Shown in pieces: positions 1 through 10,928 of a stretch of DNA of 64,000 nucleotides. Location: contig JAPDOI010000965.1 of the NCBI GenBank assembly GCA_029168955.1, forward strand, positions 181,669-245,668. The letters run 5' to 3'. The notes under the pieces were generated by a model. That model was not told where the DNA came from. It was given only the letters and a program-made list of their open reading frames with translations, and did not search any database. The first letter of the stretch is position 1; every line of letters begins with the position of its first letter. The position numbers were made by a program, and so were the translations under genes. Origin of the DNA: Aplectana chamaeleonis (taxonomy: Eukaryota > Nematoda > Chromadorea > Rhabditida > Cosmocercidae).

Positions 1-2773
1 CAAAAACATCCAAAAATCGTGTAAGACTTAACTAGGGCATCATCTTGACAGGTCTACGACTGTTAGATAGTCTCTGACGGTATTCCTGTTTCATCCCGTT
101 ATGCGGGTGAAAGGATGATTGCTTCGGTGACGATTTACCGAGCAGTTGAGTGAGAGCGGCGCTGGGGCTACGGTGGTGCAGTGCGATAAGGCGCTCCCCG
201 GAAAGGGAATATGCTGGTTCAATCTCGCCCGGAGCCAAGCGTTTTGCGATCAACTCAGCACCTTGTGTAAACATACCATAACGTGCACTGCGACGTTAAA
301 CTGCAGTTACGGCAAAAACATCCAAAATCGTGTAAGACTTAACTAGGACATCATCTTGACAGGTCTACGACTGTTAGATAGTCTCTGACGGTATTCCTGT
401 TTCATCCCGTTATGCGGGTGAAAGGATGATTGCTTCGGTGAAGATTTACCGAGCAGTTGAGTGAGAGCGGCGCTGGGGCTACGGTGGTGCAGTGCGATAA
501 GGCGCTCCCCGGAAAGGGAATATGCTGGTTCAATCTCGCCCGGAGCCAAGCGTTTTGCGATCAACTCAGCACCTTGTGTAAACATACCATAACGTGCACT
601 GCGACGTTAAACTGCAGTTACGGCAAAAAACATCCAAAAAATCGTGTAAGACTTAACTAGGGCATCATCTTGACAGGTCTACGACTGTTAGATAGTCTCT
701 GACGGTATTCCTGTTTCATCCCGTTATGCGGGTGAAAGGATGATTGCTTCGGTGAAGATTTACCGAGCAGTTGAGTGAGAGCGGCGCTGGGGCTACGGTG
801 GTGCAGTGCGATAAGGCGCTCCCCGGAAAGGGAATATGCTGGTTCAATCTCGCCCGGAGCCAAGCGTTTTGCGATCAACTCAGCACCTTGTGTAAACATA
901 CCATAACGTGCACTGCGACGTTAAACTGCAGTTACGGCAAAAAACATCCAAAAATCGTGTAAGACTTAACTAGGGCATCATCTTGACAGGTCTACGACTG
1001 TTAGATAGTCTCTGACGGTATTCCTGTTTCATCCCGTTATGCGGGTGAAAGGATGATTGCTTCGGTGAAGATTTACCGAGCAGTTGAGTGAGAGCGGCGC
1101 TGGGGCTACGGTGGTGCAGTGCGATAAGGCGCTCCCCCGGAAAGGGAATATGCTTGTTCAATCTCGCCCGGAGCCAAGCGTTTTGCGATCAACTCAGCAC
1201 CTTGTGTAAACATACCATAACGTGCACTGCGACGTTAAACTGCAGTTACGGCAAAAAACATCCAAAAATCGTGTAAGACTTAACTAGGGCATCATCTTGA
1301 CAGGTCTACGACTGTTAGATAGTCTCTGACGGTATTCCTGTTTCATCCCGTTATGCGGGTGAAAGGATGATTGCTTCGGTGAAGATTTACCGAGCAGTTG
1401 GTGAGAGCGGCGCTGGGGCTACGGTGGTGCAGTGCGATAAGGCGCTCCCCGGAAAGGGAATATGCTGGTTCAATCTCGCCCGGAGCCAAGCGTTTTGCGA
1501 TCAACTCAGCACCTTGTGTAAACATACCATAACGTGCACTGCGACGTTAAACTGCAGTTACGGCAAAAACATCCAAAAATCGTGTAAGACTTAACTAGGG
1601 CATCATCTTGACAGGTCTACGACTGTTAGATAGTCTCTGACGGTATTCCTGTTTCATCCCGTTATGCGGGTGAAAGGATGATTGCTTCGGTGAAGATTTA
1701 CCGAGCAGTTGAGTGAGAGCGGCGCTGGGGCTACGGTGGTGCAGTGCGATAAGGCGCTCCCCGGAAAGGGAATATGCTGGTTCAATCTCGCCCGGAGCCA
1801 AGCGTTTTGCGATCAACTCAGCACCTTGTGTAAACATACCATAACGTGCACTGCGACGTTAAACTGCAGTTACGGCAAAAACATCCAAAAATCGTGTAAG
1901 ACTTAACTAGGGCATCATCTTGACAGGTCTACGACTGTTAGATAGTCTCTGACGGTATTCCTGTTTCATCCCGTTATGCGGGTGAAAGGATGATTGCTTC
2001 GGTGAAGATTTACCGAGCAGTTGAGTGAGAGCGGCGCTGGGGCTACGGTGGTGCAGTGCGATAAGGCGCTCCCCCGGAAAGGGAATATGCTGGTTCAATC
2101 TCGCCCGGAGCCAAGCGTTTTGCGATCAACTCAGCACCTTGTGTAAACATACCATAACGTGCACTGCGACGTTAAACTGCAGTTACGGCAAAAAAATCCA
2201 AAAATCGTGTAAGACTTAACTAGGGCATCATCTTGACAGGTCTACGACTGTTAGATAGTCTCTGACGGTATTTTTGTTTCATCCCGTTATGCGGGTGAAA
2301 GGATGATTGCTTCGGTGAAGATTTACCGAGCAGTTGAGTGAGAGCGGCGCTGGGGCTACGGTAGTGCAGTGCGATAAGGCGCTCCCCGGAAAGGGAATAT
2401 GCTGGTTCAATCTCGGCCGGAGCCAAGCGTTTTGCGATCAACTCAGCACCTTGTATAAACCAACCATAACGTGCACTGCGACGTTAAACTGCAGTTACGG
2501 CAAAAACATCCAAAAATCGTGTAAGACTTAACTAGGGCATCATCTTGACAGGTCTACGACTGTTAGATAGTCTCTGACGGTATTCCTGTTTCATCCCGTT
2601 ATGCGGGTGAAAGGATGATTGCTTCGGTGAAGATTTACCGAGCAGTTGACTGAGAGCGGCGCTGGGGCTACGGTGGTGCAGTGCGATAAGGCGCTCCCCC
2701 GGAAAGGAAATATGCTGGTTCAATCTCGCCCGGAGCCAAGCGTTTTGCGATCAACTCAGCACCTTGTGTAAAC
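1..2773. repeat. 311-314 bp tandem satellite array
   Basis: Eight complete units plus a partial unit at each end follow each other head to tail. The landmark GCATCATCTTGACAGG recurs at 37, 348, 662, 975, 1289, 1600, 1912, 2225 and 2537. Units are nearly identical and differ mainly by 1-2 nt indels in A or C runs, so the array is young or homogenised. It continues past the left edge. The last unit stops 237 nt in, where an (AAT)n run begins. The ~80-aa ORFs on both strands recur once per unit and are by-products. Each unit holds a stretch (e.g. 165-240) resembling tRNA A- and B-box promoter motifs (GGTGGTGCAGTGCG, GGTTCAATCTC). That resemblance is weak. Confidence 0.97.
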
Positions 2774-2848
<75 letters not shown>

Positions 2849-2860
2849 AATAGTAATAAT
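2774..2860. repeat. (AAT)n microsatellite
   Basis: About 27 AAT triplets, slightly degenerate at the right end, directly abut the truncated last unit of the satellite. The arrangement resembles the simple-repeat tail of a retroposed element, but a chance microsatellite expansion is equally possible. Confidence 0.95.
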
Positions 2861-2989
2861 ATGATTCATATTAATTCTTATTTAGAAGAACCAATGAATG
2901 ATTAGTCGGACTAATATGTTATGCACCGTGCGTGACAACTTAAGCAGAAGCGACATCATAAGTGAACGTGTTCTGAAACTTCTTGAGTT

Positions 2990-3200
2990 ACAGACAACGG
3001 ACTAAAAGCCGCGCCGCCCTGCCTCTCGCGGCCGCTGATTTTGCGATGCACGCGGTCCGACCGTCGTTTCTTCTCGCGGTTTAACCGCGTCCAAGCGCGG
3101 TACGACCGCCGGTAAACCATGAACGCGGTCGGAACGCGCTTCAACCGCCGCATTGTCGCGGTCAGCTTTATTTCAAATAATTGCCCGCGGTCAGGTTTTC
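2990..3200. repeat. CGCGGT-rich degenerate repeat
   Basis: The hexamer GCGGTC/CGCGGT recurs more than ten times in about 200 bp, in both orientations, joined to TTTAACCGCG-like words. Similar short stretches occur at 15630-15700, 31135-31215 and 33120-33300. It may be a small dispersed family. The 92-aa minus-strand ORF across it is a composition artefact. Confidence 0.5.
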
Positions 3201-3429
3201 TCTTTGTCCGAGTAGGAGGCCCATTTTTTGGCAATATGCTTGCTGGAAATGGGTGCAGCTAGCTCCTATCCAAAATTGGAATTGAAAGCTCAATTTGGCG
3301 GACCCTCAAAGTTGAGGTCAAAGAGAAGCAAAGACATGTAAACTTGTTATTATAAACCACCCAAAGTTCATTCATCCTCAAAAATGAGCTGATGAAAATC
3401 AACACCGTTACTAACGGCCCCTGTCAGAG

Positions 3430-3690
3430 TTGGTTGAAAAAACCAGGTGGCCAGCTCGGTCGATACGTATAAAAATGTATGATGGAGGTTGCGAAAAACA
3501 CCCGGTGTGGCCAGCTGTGGCTGACGCGGTCAATATGTATGAATTGCGTGGAACGATATCATGGATATCATTCATCTCTTACCTTATATCATATTACCAC
3601 CGAGCGGGTCAGCCACATTGGGTGTTTCCTTCCACCCCATATCATTCATGTTTTTCATGATTATCGACCCCGAGCTGGCTAAGCCGATCG
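3430..3690. repeat. foldback (inverted) repeat
   Basis: Two arms with many shared words face each other: GGCCAGCTCGGTCGAT and the GTGGCTGAC..CGGT block at left, their reverse complements at 3600-3680. Arms are roughly 100 nt and diverged. No terminal target duplication was seen. Confidence 0.6.
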
Positions 3691-3825
3691 GATAACTTTG
3701 ACGGAGGCCTCATAGGCTTCCGCCCAAGATTGTGCCCTCTTCGAGACGGTTTTGAATTCAAGCTATACGAATACGACGAGGCCTTGATAGTACTTTCCGT
3801 AAAGCCGTATGATGTGACTAGGATT

Positions 3826-4105
3826 TCAAGAGTGTGCAGGATGCAGTGGAAGGTGTAAGGGAACACAGTGATAGTGACAGAACGCCGCGTAAAGTATTTG
3901 GGGCCAGTGGGAGGGTGCCACACGCCGTGGAATGTCTGCGGGACCTTAGTGGGAGTACGCAGGACGTTGCAGAAAGTGTGCGGGATTCTGGTGGGGTTGG
4001 GACAGACGCTGTGGAAAGTGTGCGGGACCATAGTGGGAGTACGCAGGACGCCGTAAAAAGTGCGTGATATCCGAGAGGGAGTGTGCAGGACGCCGTAGAA
4101 TTTGT
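3826..4105. repeat. GTGCAGGAC-type minisatellite, locus 1
   Basis: Degenerate ~30-nt half-units (about 60-nt higher-order period) carry GTGCGGGAC or GTACGCAGGACG followed by GTGGAAAGTGTG-like words. The same family is at 15166-15560 and, inverted, at 23396-23755. ORFs here on both strands follow the periodicity and are not genes. Confidence 0.8.
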
Positions 4106-4261
4106 AAAACACTCTCGTTTTCCAGAAAAAAAAACCGAGGTATGTTCGAAATGTTTGCTCCACTTCAAAATCTTGTTTCAATGAAGGTCGATGTTTCGAG
4201 AATTCCTAAGGCGTAAATCAAGAAAGAAAGGGAACTTTTGAGAAAAGTAATCGAAATCTCT

Positions 4262-4750
4262 AAAAGTCTAGCTTCCTGGCAAAATTGAATGGTTTGGCAC
4301 ATAAAATTATAAGTTTAGAATCGAAAAAAGTGTCTTGGAACATTAAAAAAAATTTATTTGGCGCAGAGTACGTTCAAGTAAAGAAAAAACTGGGAAATGT
4401 AGCAAAGTGGCTAACTTAGGGTTTGGCGATCAATCAGAGACCAACTAACGATAAGTTGCGACACACTAGGGATACGATTTCGCAAGCTTCTCCGGTAAAC
4501 TTATCAAAGCGAAATCAATCGCGCAAAGAAAATCGTAAAACTTTCATTGAAGCTGTAATACGGCAATCGGCATATGTAAGTCAAGCTAGGTGAACGTAAC
4601 CATCAAATTTGATGCGCGCTTGGCTTTCCTTTGGTAAATTTAACGGATAAGCTTGTGAAATCCAATCCCTCCTCTGTCACTCTCATCGATAGTTGGTCTC
4701 TGAGTGATTGTGCCAAATCGCTAACTTTGCCATGAAGCAAACCTTTTGGA
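4262..4750. repeat. ~490-bp foldback element (AAGCTTCTCCG family)
   Basis: Ends carry TAGCTTCCTGGCAAA and its inverse (TTTGCCATGAAGC). The inner arms read CAAGCTTCTCCGGTAAAC and TTTAACGGATAAGCTTG. A better preserved copy lies at 44690-45235 and a diverged one at 6120-6625. A 101-aa minus ORF at its right edge looks like repeat read-through. Confidence 0.65.
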
Positions 4751-4857
4751 AGCCATCCATTTTTTGGAAAATCTTCCAAAACTATAATATACACAGCACA
4801 TACTGTCCTCATAGCAACGGATTTCCGGTCCGCATTTGCGAACAACCGCTGTTGCAG

Positions 4858-5010
4858 CATGCAGTACTCGGAACATTTTCGTTTACTTGATTTCAACTTT
4901 AAAAACAACTTTCTGCTTGTCGCCGTAACTAACCACGGTATAGTTGCTTGTATGTTGAAAACAACTTGAGGCTTACCAGACTTGCCAACAACAATTGCCC
5001 ATACTGTAAA
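4858..5010. repeat. dispersed repeat, copy 1
   Basis: Shares long runs with the inverted copy at 9430-9585: ACATTTTCGTTTACTTGATT, then AACAACTTTCTGCTTGTCGC. The word AACAACT recurs, as in the adjoining hairpin and the 5479-5828 MITE. Confidence 0.7.
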
Positions 5011-5073
5011 AACAACTGTCTAACAAGCTACTGAGGTACTGGGGGTACCTCAGTAGCTTGTTAGACAGTTGTT
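5011..5073. repeat. perfect 29-bp hairpin with 5-nt loop
   Basis: The arm at 5011-5039 is exactly complementary to 5045-5073, with loop TGGGG. It is the compact centre of a repeat of the AACAACT family. It is short for a typical animal pre-miRNA. Confidence 0.9.
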
Positions 5074-5478
5074 CTAATTCGCCGCGGTCAGCGGGCAGGG
5101 ACCACCCTCAGCGCGGACCGCGGCCAAATCGTCCCCCCCAGCCATTGGGATGCCCACCATCCCCCCAGCGGTGATAAATATGCTGGCCTCCAAAGAGCGA
5201 CTCGAAGTCACAATCAAGGGCTGGCATAAGAAAGCCGAATGAGGACTCGAGCAAGATGAGGCACCTTTAATACCGGCCATGCATGTGATAAGCACATTAC
5301 GACGCGATCACCATCAATTGATAATGCGACCGACCCGTTTGAAGATAGTTACCCGATTCTCGAGTCTTATGCTGATATCTAGTTGTTGATACCGTATCGC
5401 TGAATTTGGCTGAATCGAAGCTTGTTTCCACCGTAAAGCATCCCTAATCACCCAGTGATTGAGCGCAAAGTAGGGCTA
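5074..5478. other. no gene recognised; possible coding relic
   Basis: A plus-strand frame at about 5090-5245 is open for some 50 codons and ends in TGA, with another open stretch beyond. Composition is more coding-like than its surroundings (Pro/Ala rich, then Lys/Glu rich). No family is recognised and no splice sites stand out. It could be a gag relic or chance. Confidence 0.2.
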
Positions 5479-5828
5479 CAGTTGTTTTCAAGTCAATTCA
5501 TAGTTGATGGTCTCAGACATAAGTCAATCTTTAGTTGAAATAAAGTGGTTTCAAGCTAAATTAGTTGAATTAAAGTTGATCTTGCTGGTTATTGTTGGGA
5601 ATCAAGTTATTTAAGAAGTTCTGAGTAGAAAGATAATCGTGCCTCATGGTGCCAACACAACTCTCCGTGCTCCCAGCACGACTCAGAACTTTTTGGATTA
5701 CTTCATTTCCAGCAATCACCAGCAAAATCAACTTTAATTCGACTAATTTAGCTTGAAACCACTTGATTTCAACTGAGGATCGACTTCTGCCAGAGACTAT
5801 CAACTATGAATTGGCTTCAAAACAACTG
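5479..5828. mobile_element. MITE with TA target duplication and CAGTTGTTTT ends
   Basis: Termini CAGTTGTTTT and AAAACAACTG are flanked by TA on both sides (5477-5478, 5829-5830). The arms are inverted repeats of about 130 nt with a non-matching centre. TA duplication and CAGT-type ends fit a non-autonomous Tc1/mariner-class element. No transposase is encoded. Confidence 0.7.
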
Positions 5829-6119
5829 TATCCCCACATAGCGCTCATCCACAGGGGAAAGCAACTTGAAATTCACTTTGCCGGCCGACTAGAGATGATA
5901 TAACGGTAGAAACAAGCTTTAATTCACTTAAAGTACAATTCGAATGCCGTCGAGGGCCGGTTTCGAAACATGGAAGATTTTCGATTGCATTTTTTTTTAC
6001 ATTCTCACATTGCTCCTGATCTTCTGTTTCCTCTTTTTTCATATTGCCCTGTTTGGTTTCTTCTACTGATTCGTCTATTACAGTTTGGCAGTGCTAATCC
6101 TTTTCTATTCGACCTTTTT

Positions 6120-6625
6120 TTTCGAAGTCTCAGCCAAAAATCATAGAAAAACTATTTAAAAGTAGTAGTTTGGCGGTCAACCATAAACAAACCAGTTAGA
6201 TGTTGCAACAGAGGAGGGATCGAATTTTACAAGCTTCTCCGTTAAACTTATCCAAGCAACTTCTAGCGCGGTATGGATTGGAGCGTTGCGTTTACCTACC
6301 TTGACTTACGCTGATTCCCTTGTTACAGCTTTAAAAAACGGCTTAATGTTTTTGTTGCCCGCTTGATTTTGCTTCGATATGTTTAACGGAGAAGCTTGTA
6401 AAATCCGATCCATCGTCTGTCCCTACTTCTCGATAGCTGGTCTATAATTGACCGCCTAATCGTATTTTTAGTTATTTCATTTCCTAGCCTTTTTAATACT
6501 CAAAGCTATTTTACGCCAAAACATTTTTAAAGATATTTCAAAATATTTTTAAAACTTTTTTTACTTCTATATGGTGTCGTCAAATCGCTAGTCTTGCCAA
6601 GAAGCTAAATTTTCAAGAATTTCAC
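6120..6625. repeat. diverged foldback element (AAGCTTCTCCG family)
   Basis: Contains ACAAGCTTCTCCGTTAAAC near 6230 and its inverse near 6383 (TTTAACGGAGAAGCTTG). Its right end GCCAAGAAGCTAAATTTTC matches the end of the copy at 44690-45235. The left end is less clear. Confidence 0.55.
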
Positions 6626-6699
6626 ATTTCCCGAAGGTTCCCATTCTGGCGTGAAATTTGCTCCGCTTTTGAGAGGTAAATCCTCTAACGGGATTACGT

Positions 6700-6880
6700 G
6701 AGATTTTGCCCGAGCCGCACGCGTACATTTCAGCAGGAGATTTTGCCCGCGAGAGAGGAGAAAATGCCCGCCTGGCGGGGAGAATTCGCCCGCGAGGGGG
6801 AGAGAAAATACCCGCATGCAGGGGAGAATTTACCCGCAAGGAAGGCAGAAAATTTCCGTCGCGAGGGCGAGATTTCGCTT
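6700..6880. repeat. ~25-bp GC-rich minisatellite
   Basis: Imperfect units of the form GAGAAAATGCCCGC / GAGAATTCGCCCGCGAGG run for about seven copies. They keep several frames open, which explains the overlapping plus and minus ORFs here. Confidence 0.75.
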
Positions 6881-7151
6881 GCGCTAGAAAACATCATGCT
6901 AGCAATGAGTGGTCATATTGCAATGAGCGTCCTCGCGGGCATACTCTCCACGCGCTACGCATCGGGCAAATTCTCCGTAAACCAAAAATTTCATGGGAGT
7001 ACCGTTACCTTGCCGCCAGGCTTTGGAAAACGGGTACGACTTTTCTCAGGGTGGTTCTAGGCAGCTGCAAAGATCTTGCCCAAGCAATTTCCGTGCTCCA
7101 CGGCTAATTTAGTATGTAAACCCACGGTTCTGAGGTACGCTTCAGGGTTAA

Positions 7152-7699
7152 AGGCAGTGGTCACGGTGAAAAACGTTATCGAAAAAACTACAAAAATCAG
7201 CTTAGATCAAAAACAGCTGGAAAACTATGAAGGTAGCGCGGTGAAAAACGGTCTACAATTAGAGTTTCTAGGGCCCAAAGAAGCTAGTTCGTGCACACGT
7301 GCACAGCGATGACGAAACAGATCGCAGTCTCATGCCGAGCAGTCAAAAATCATCGACATTCAGAGGACGAAATAAATGCAAATTTACCTAATAAAACAGT
7401 TGAACAATGAATGCAAGCACTTCAGTCAATGGTTTTGACTAGGTGTGTACATAAATCCGAAGGTTCATTTATTAAAATTCAATTTCAAGCCAGCTGATGT
7501 CCTTGATATAAGAGGTCATCGATGCCGATGATGTGGAGTAGGCTCGTCCACCATCAAAAGACAAGAAAGTACAGGCTTCCAATTCGGCTCAAAACAGTGG
7601 TTTTTTCGCGATTTTTTCTTATAGATCCTACTACTCGAGACCCAGGAAAGGATTTGGAGAGAAAAAAACGACAAGCATATTTGATCGCGACCACTGCCT
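7152..7699 (-). mobile_element. TTAA-flanked element, type A
   Basis: Flanked by TTAA at 7148-7151 and 7700-7703. Ends are AGGCAGTGGTCACGGT and CGCGACCACTGCCT. The body matches, inverted, copies at 13970, 16628, 17727, 30683 and 46798, including GTGCACGTGTGCAC. No transposase. TTAA duplications are typical of piggyBac and Kolobok superfamilies; which applies is not resolved. Confidence 0.85.
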
Positions 7700-7745
7700 T
7701 TAAGGTATCAGTTTCAAATTGGAATAGGAGCGACCGCGCAATCAT

Positions 7746-7869
7746 TTTAGTCTGATGAATGGCCGGAGCTGCGACGGTAGATCACCCCGCGCGAACGAAT
7801 TGAAACCCCATTCCTACAGTGAGGCTGCCAGCCCCTCGCGGCCAGCCGCGTGCACCATGCGTCGGACTA
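7746..7869. mobile_element. ~120-bp element with TTTAGTCTGATG ends, copy 1
   Basis: Begins TTTAGTCTGATGAATGG and ends in the near inverse CATGCGTCGGACTA. The GC-rich centre GCTGCGACGGTAGATCACC is shared with 12483-12603 and 46188-46308. A short MITE-like family of unknown superfamily. Confidence 0.65.
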
Positions 7870-8589
7870 TAGGGCTACGCATAGTCCGGCGGGAAAAGTC
7901 GCGCCGCAATAATGGGGATTATTGAAGAGCAGACTTTTGTAGCTGTGAAGGCTGTGAAGGTGTGCACTTTCATACAAGAGTTTCGCACATCCGAAGGTTT
8001 CAATTCCTGTTCATAATCCACGGATAACACGTGCGTGCGTTTGGGCGAGTTACACCCCGCCGCCGCCGTGAGGGTTACCTGCGAGTCAACAGAACGGTGT
8101 TTTCTAGGAGTTGCGATCCGTATCTTACTAGGGACTGCTTCAAACTTCACGTGGAGATTTGGAAAACCATGTTGTCGTTGCTGTAAGTCTGTGACAGTAC
8201 ATAGACAATCCGTGCTTGAAATTCCCTGAATGGCTGCGGGGTTTCCGAAAAATGGCCTTTTCATTGCTCCACAAAAAGGTAAGGGTAAGGTATGTAAGGT
8301 ACAGCCATCAGGGAATATCCGGGGTGTTAAGAAAAAAGTTTCGGATTCGGCTCAAAACTTCCATATGGGGGTGATTTAGAGAGCTGAAAAGGGTCTAGTC
8401 CTCGCCAGACTCAGGGTCACTGTAGGTTACGGTAGGCATAAAGCCTTTTAGCTGCCGTTCCTCACCCTCTAGAAACAAGTTTTCAGCCCAATCTCAGACA
8501 ATTTTTTTTGAACATCCTGAAAATTGCCATTCGTGTACCCATTTTATCTACGCTGATAAAATTCCCACTTTTGGAAATCTGTAAATTAA
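7870..8589. other. no gene recognised
   Basis: Mixed sequence with ORFs of 64-129 aa on both strands. None has recognisable motifs or convincing splice sites, and the longest pair (7875-8264 minus, 8035-8229 plus) are antisense to each other. Confidence 0.4.
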
Positions 8590-9076
8590 AGGCAGTGTTC
8601 ACTATAGAGATCGCTTTTCTGTTTTTTCGCCTATCTTGAAAACGGCCCCATGCTGATTCCAATGATGTCTCTGAAATAGTACAAAACCTTCTGGGAACGG
8701 AGTTATGGTCCCTCAAAAATTGAGCTAAGGAAACATGGTGGACGAGTTTTCCGAGGCTTGTAACTTCAGTCTTTTGCCGCCGATGTATGCGAGCTGACCT
8801 GAGTAAAGAGAGAAGTTGAGAATGAAGGCAAGAACTGGGCTATCCAGAGGAACCCATCACTCATATCACCATTTCAACACTCCATTTGTTCACGTTGGAG
8901 GGCGGGCATTGCCCTTTTGGGGTTTGTCTTGCGCTCAAAGTGGCAACTTCGAGCTCTTTTGGTTCTCTTCCTGGCTCGTTTTCATGCGTTCTTTCGTTGT
9001 CAACGTTACAGTGTGCCCCTCCACTATCCATTCCTAGTGGAAAACTGAAACACATTTTTTATGGTGAACACTGCCT
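8590..9076. mobile_element. TTAA-flanked element, type B
   Basis: TTAA at 8586-8589 and 9077-9080. Ends AGGCAGTGTTCACTAT and GTGAACACTGCCT. The body is shared with 39106-39582, 48553-49036, 49041-49525 and 55162-55624, for example CATGCTGATTCCAATGATGT and GATGTATGCGAGCTGACCTG. Confidence 0.85.
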
Positions 9077-9379
9077 TTAAATCTCTGAGGCATTTAAGGG
9101 ATTTAGAAAATGGATTATCAATGCTGTGTCCCATACCTACAACTATCAACACATGGTTTTATAAAAGCCCACCGGAAATGTAAGGTAAACCCTAGTTAGT
9201 GTTCTACACATGAGATAAGGTTTGAGCCAACTGGGAAAAACTACTTTATCCCTTCATTGATTCCTAGTATTTCTCACTGCTAGAAATCAATGCAGCGACA
9301 GAGTAGTGTTTGGGTGGATGGCAAAGTGTTGTTTACAAGTTTATAGACTATACTTGTCAGCTACATTCTACTATACGGT

Positions 9380-9585
9380 ATCAACAACTAGATAACATCA
9401 TTAGACTGCTAACTTGTTATAGAGTTGTTCTTACAGTAAGAGTAATTGTTGATAACAAGTTGGTTAGTCTCAAGTTGTTATCCACGTAAGAACAACTATA
9501 CTGTGGTTCGTTACGGCGACAAGCAGAAAGTTGTTCTCAAAGTCGAAATCAAGTAAACGAAAATGTTCTGAGCACTTTGCTTGCA
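9380..9585. repeat. dispersed repeat, copy 2 (inverted to 4858-5010)
   Basis: Contains ACTTTCTGCTTGTCGCC and CGTTTACTTGATTTC in inverted orientation to copy 1, plus several AACAACT words. It lies just downstream of the phosphoesterase exon at 9778-9882, in that gene's intron. Confidence 0.65.
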
Positions 9586-9777
9586 GTGTTTGTCACAACA
9601 GTGGTTATTAGCAACTTCACACCGGAAGTTCACTTCTGAGCTCTTATATACATCGACGTCCTGGTTGGGTTTAGTTGGCTGTCGATAAACCCTGACAAAG
9701 GATGCCGCGACGACGGCTGCCAGCCAGCAGTCGATAAACCCGCCCAGGACGTGGATGTAAATGAGAGCCAAACTTAC

Positions 9778-9882
9778 TTGGAATTCCTTGTGCTGGTAAA
9801 TATGGCCGAAATCGGTAAGATCACCGTTGATGATGAGCGCAGATGGCGGATAGCGCATTCGCTCTATGAGGCGATCCAATGC
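9778..9882 (-). CDS. calcineurin-like metallophosphoesterase, internal exon (motif GDxxD)
   Basis: A 105-nt exon, exactly 35 codons, phase 0 at both ends. Its acceptor is a T-run followed by AG (9883-9884) and its donor is GTAAGT (9777 downward). It encodes ALDRLIERM followed by LIINGDLTDFGH. GDLTD is metal-binding motif II of calcineurin-like metallophosphoesterases, in the classic hydrophobic-strand context. The preceding exons in the same phase are at 29964-30062 and 36825-36979, so the intron upstream is about 20 kb. The next expected block, containing GNH, is not found to the left, so the gene must continue beyond the window or be truncated. Substrate unknown. Confidence 0.85.
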
Positions 9883-10405
9883 CTAAAAAAAGACTACATA
9901 TTTCTGTTTGTAGGTGGGGCTGGTTGTAATAAGCTCGGCCACAATTCGCTGTCAAATTGAGCATAACGCGGTTAAGGGGACGCTATGTTGAGCGTCTTAT
10001 GAGCAGCACGTGGTGCAACATCCAACGTGTCAACCTCGTAAAAAACTCGCGATAATCTCGACAACACGATCTTTTTGTGAACCATAGAACAACGTACTTC
10101 TTATAATCGAAATGGGACAATGCTCGAAATGAAGGGTATTAATTTGTATAAGTGTCGACTGTTTGTGCGAAAATACGGAAGAATATGTGAAAATCGATAT
10201 CTGGGATGAGTCTGATATTTAACATGATAAATACCACTAAATAAAGCCCCGCAAAAAACTCCAATGTTGCCCTAGAGTCGTCACATGAGCAGGAAAAAAC
10301 AGAAGGTACTTCATACTAAAAAAGTATGGAAAATAAGAATTTCTATTCCTGAAGTTTTACCGCAACTTTCATTTGGTGCTGTCCACTGGTCTAGAGTTCA
10401 CTTAA
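9883..10405. other. intron sequence, nothing recognised
   Basis: Lies in the large phosphoesterase intron. No splice-bounded exon or repeat with clear ends was found before the TTAA element that begins at 10406. Confidence 0.4.
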
Positions 10406-10928
10406 AGGTAGTGTTCACAATGATTTTCGTTCCCGGGTTTTCTACTCAAAACAATGCGTTGGCCACCAAGTGTTACCAAAATTACGAAGAAACGGCGACT
10501 ATAACGTCTCATTTCAATGACATTATTCTCTGGTCTGGACCAGTTGTCCGGTTGGATGGACATGTTCTCGGTGGTTGTCACCTGTGAAAAATGGGGTCAA
10601 TCCAAAATGGGGCAATATTTTATGCAAAACAGTAATACAGTGCGTCGCATAAGTATACGAACACCCTGAAATTTCATGGTTTGACCATTCGAACGAAGTT
10701 CCAAGCATCGGCACCGGTCTCTATGTTTTTCGCTGTGCCGAAAACGGTAGGTCACACTGTAAGAACGCAAATCGTACAGTTTTTCCTTTTTCACATACAG
10801 AAATTCATTTTTTATCGCATAAGTATACGAACACTTCAGAGAAACGAAATTTTTGTACAAGAGACATACGAAAAATCCTGTTTCAAGCGGGATAGTAAAG
10901 AATGTAGTTGTATGCGTAAATTATCATC

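Noticed and set aside
32..2723. Family of ~80-aa proteins repeated nine times on each strand
   Set aside because: One pair per satellite unit, antisense to each other; explained by the tandem repeat.
2956..3234. 92-aa basic protein on the minus strand
   Set aside because: Composition artefact of the CGCGGT repeat; no motif or splice context.
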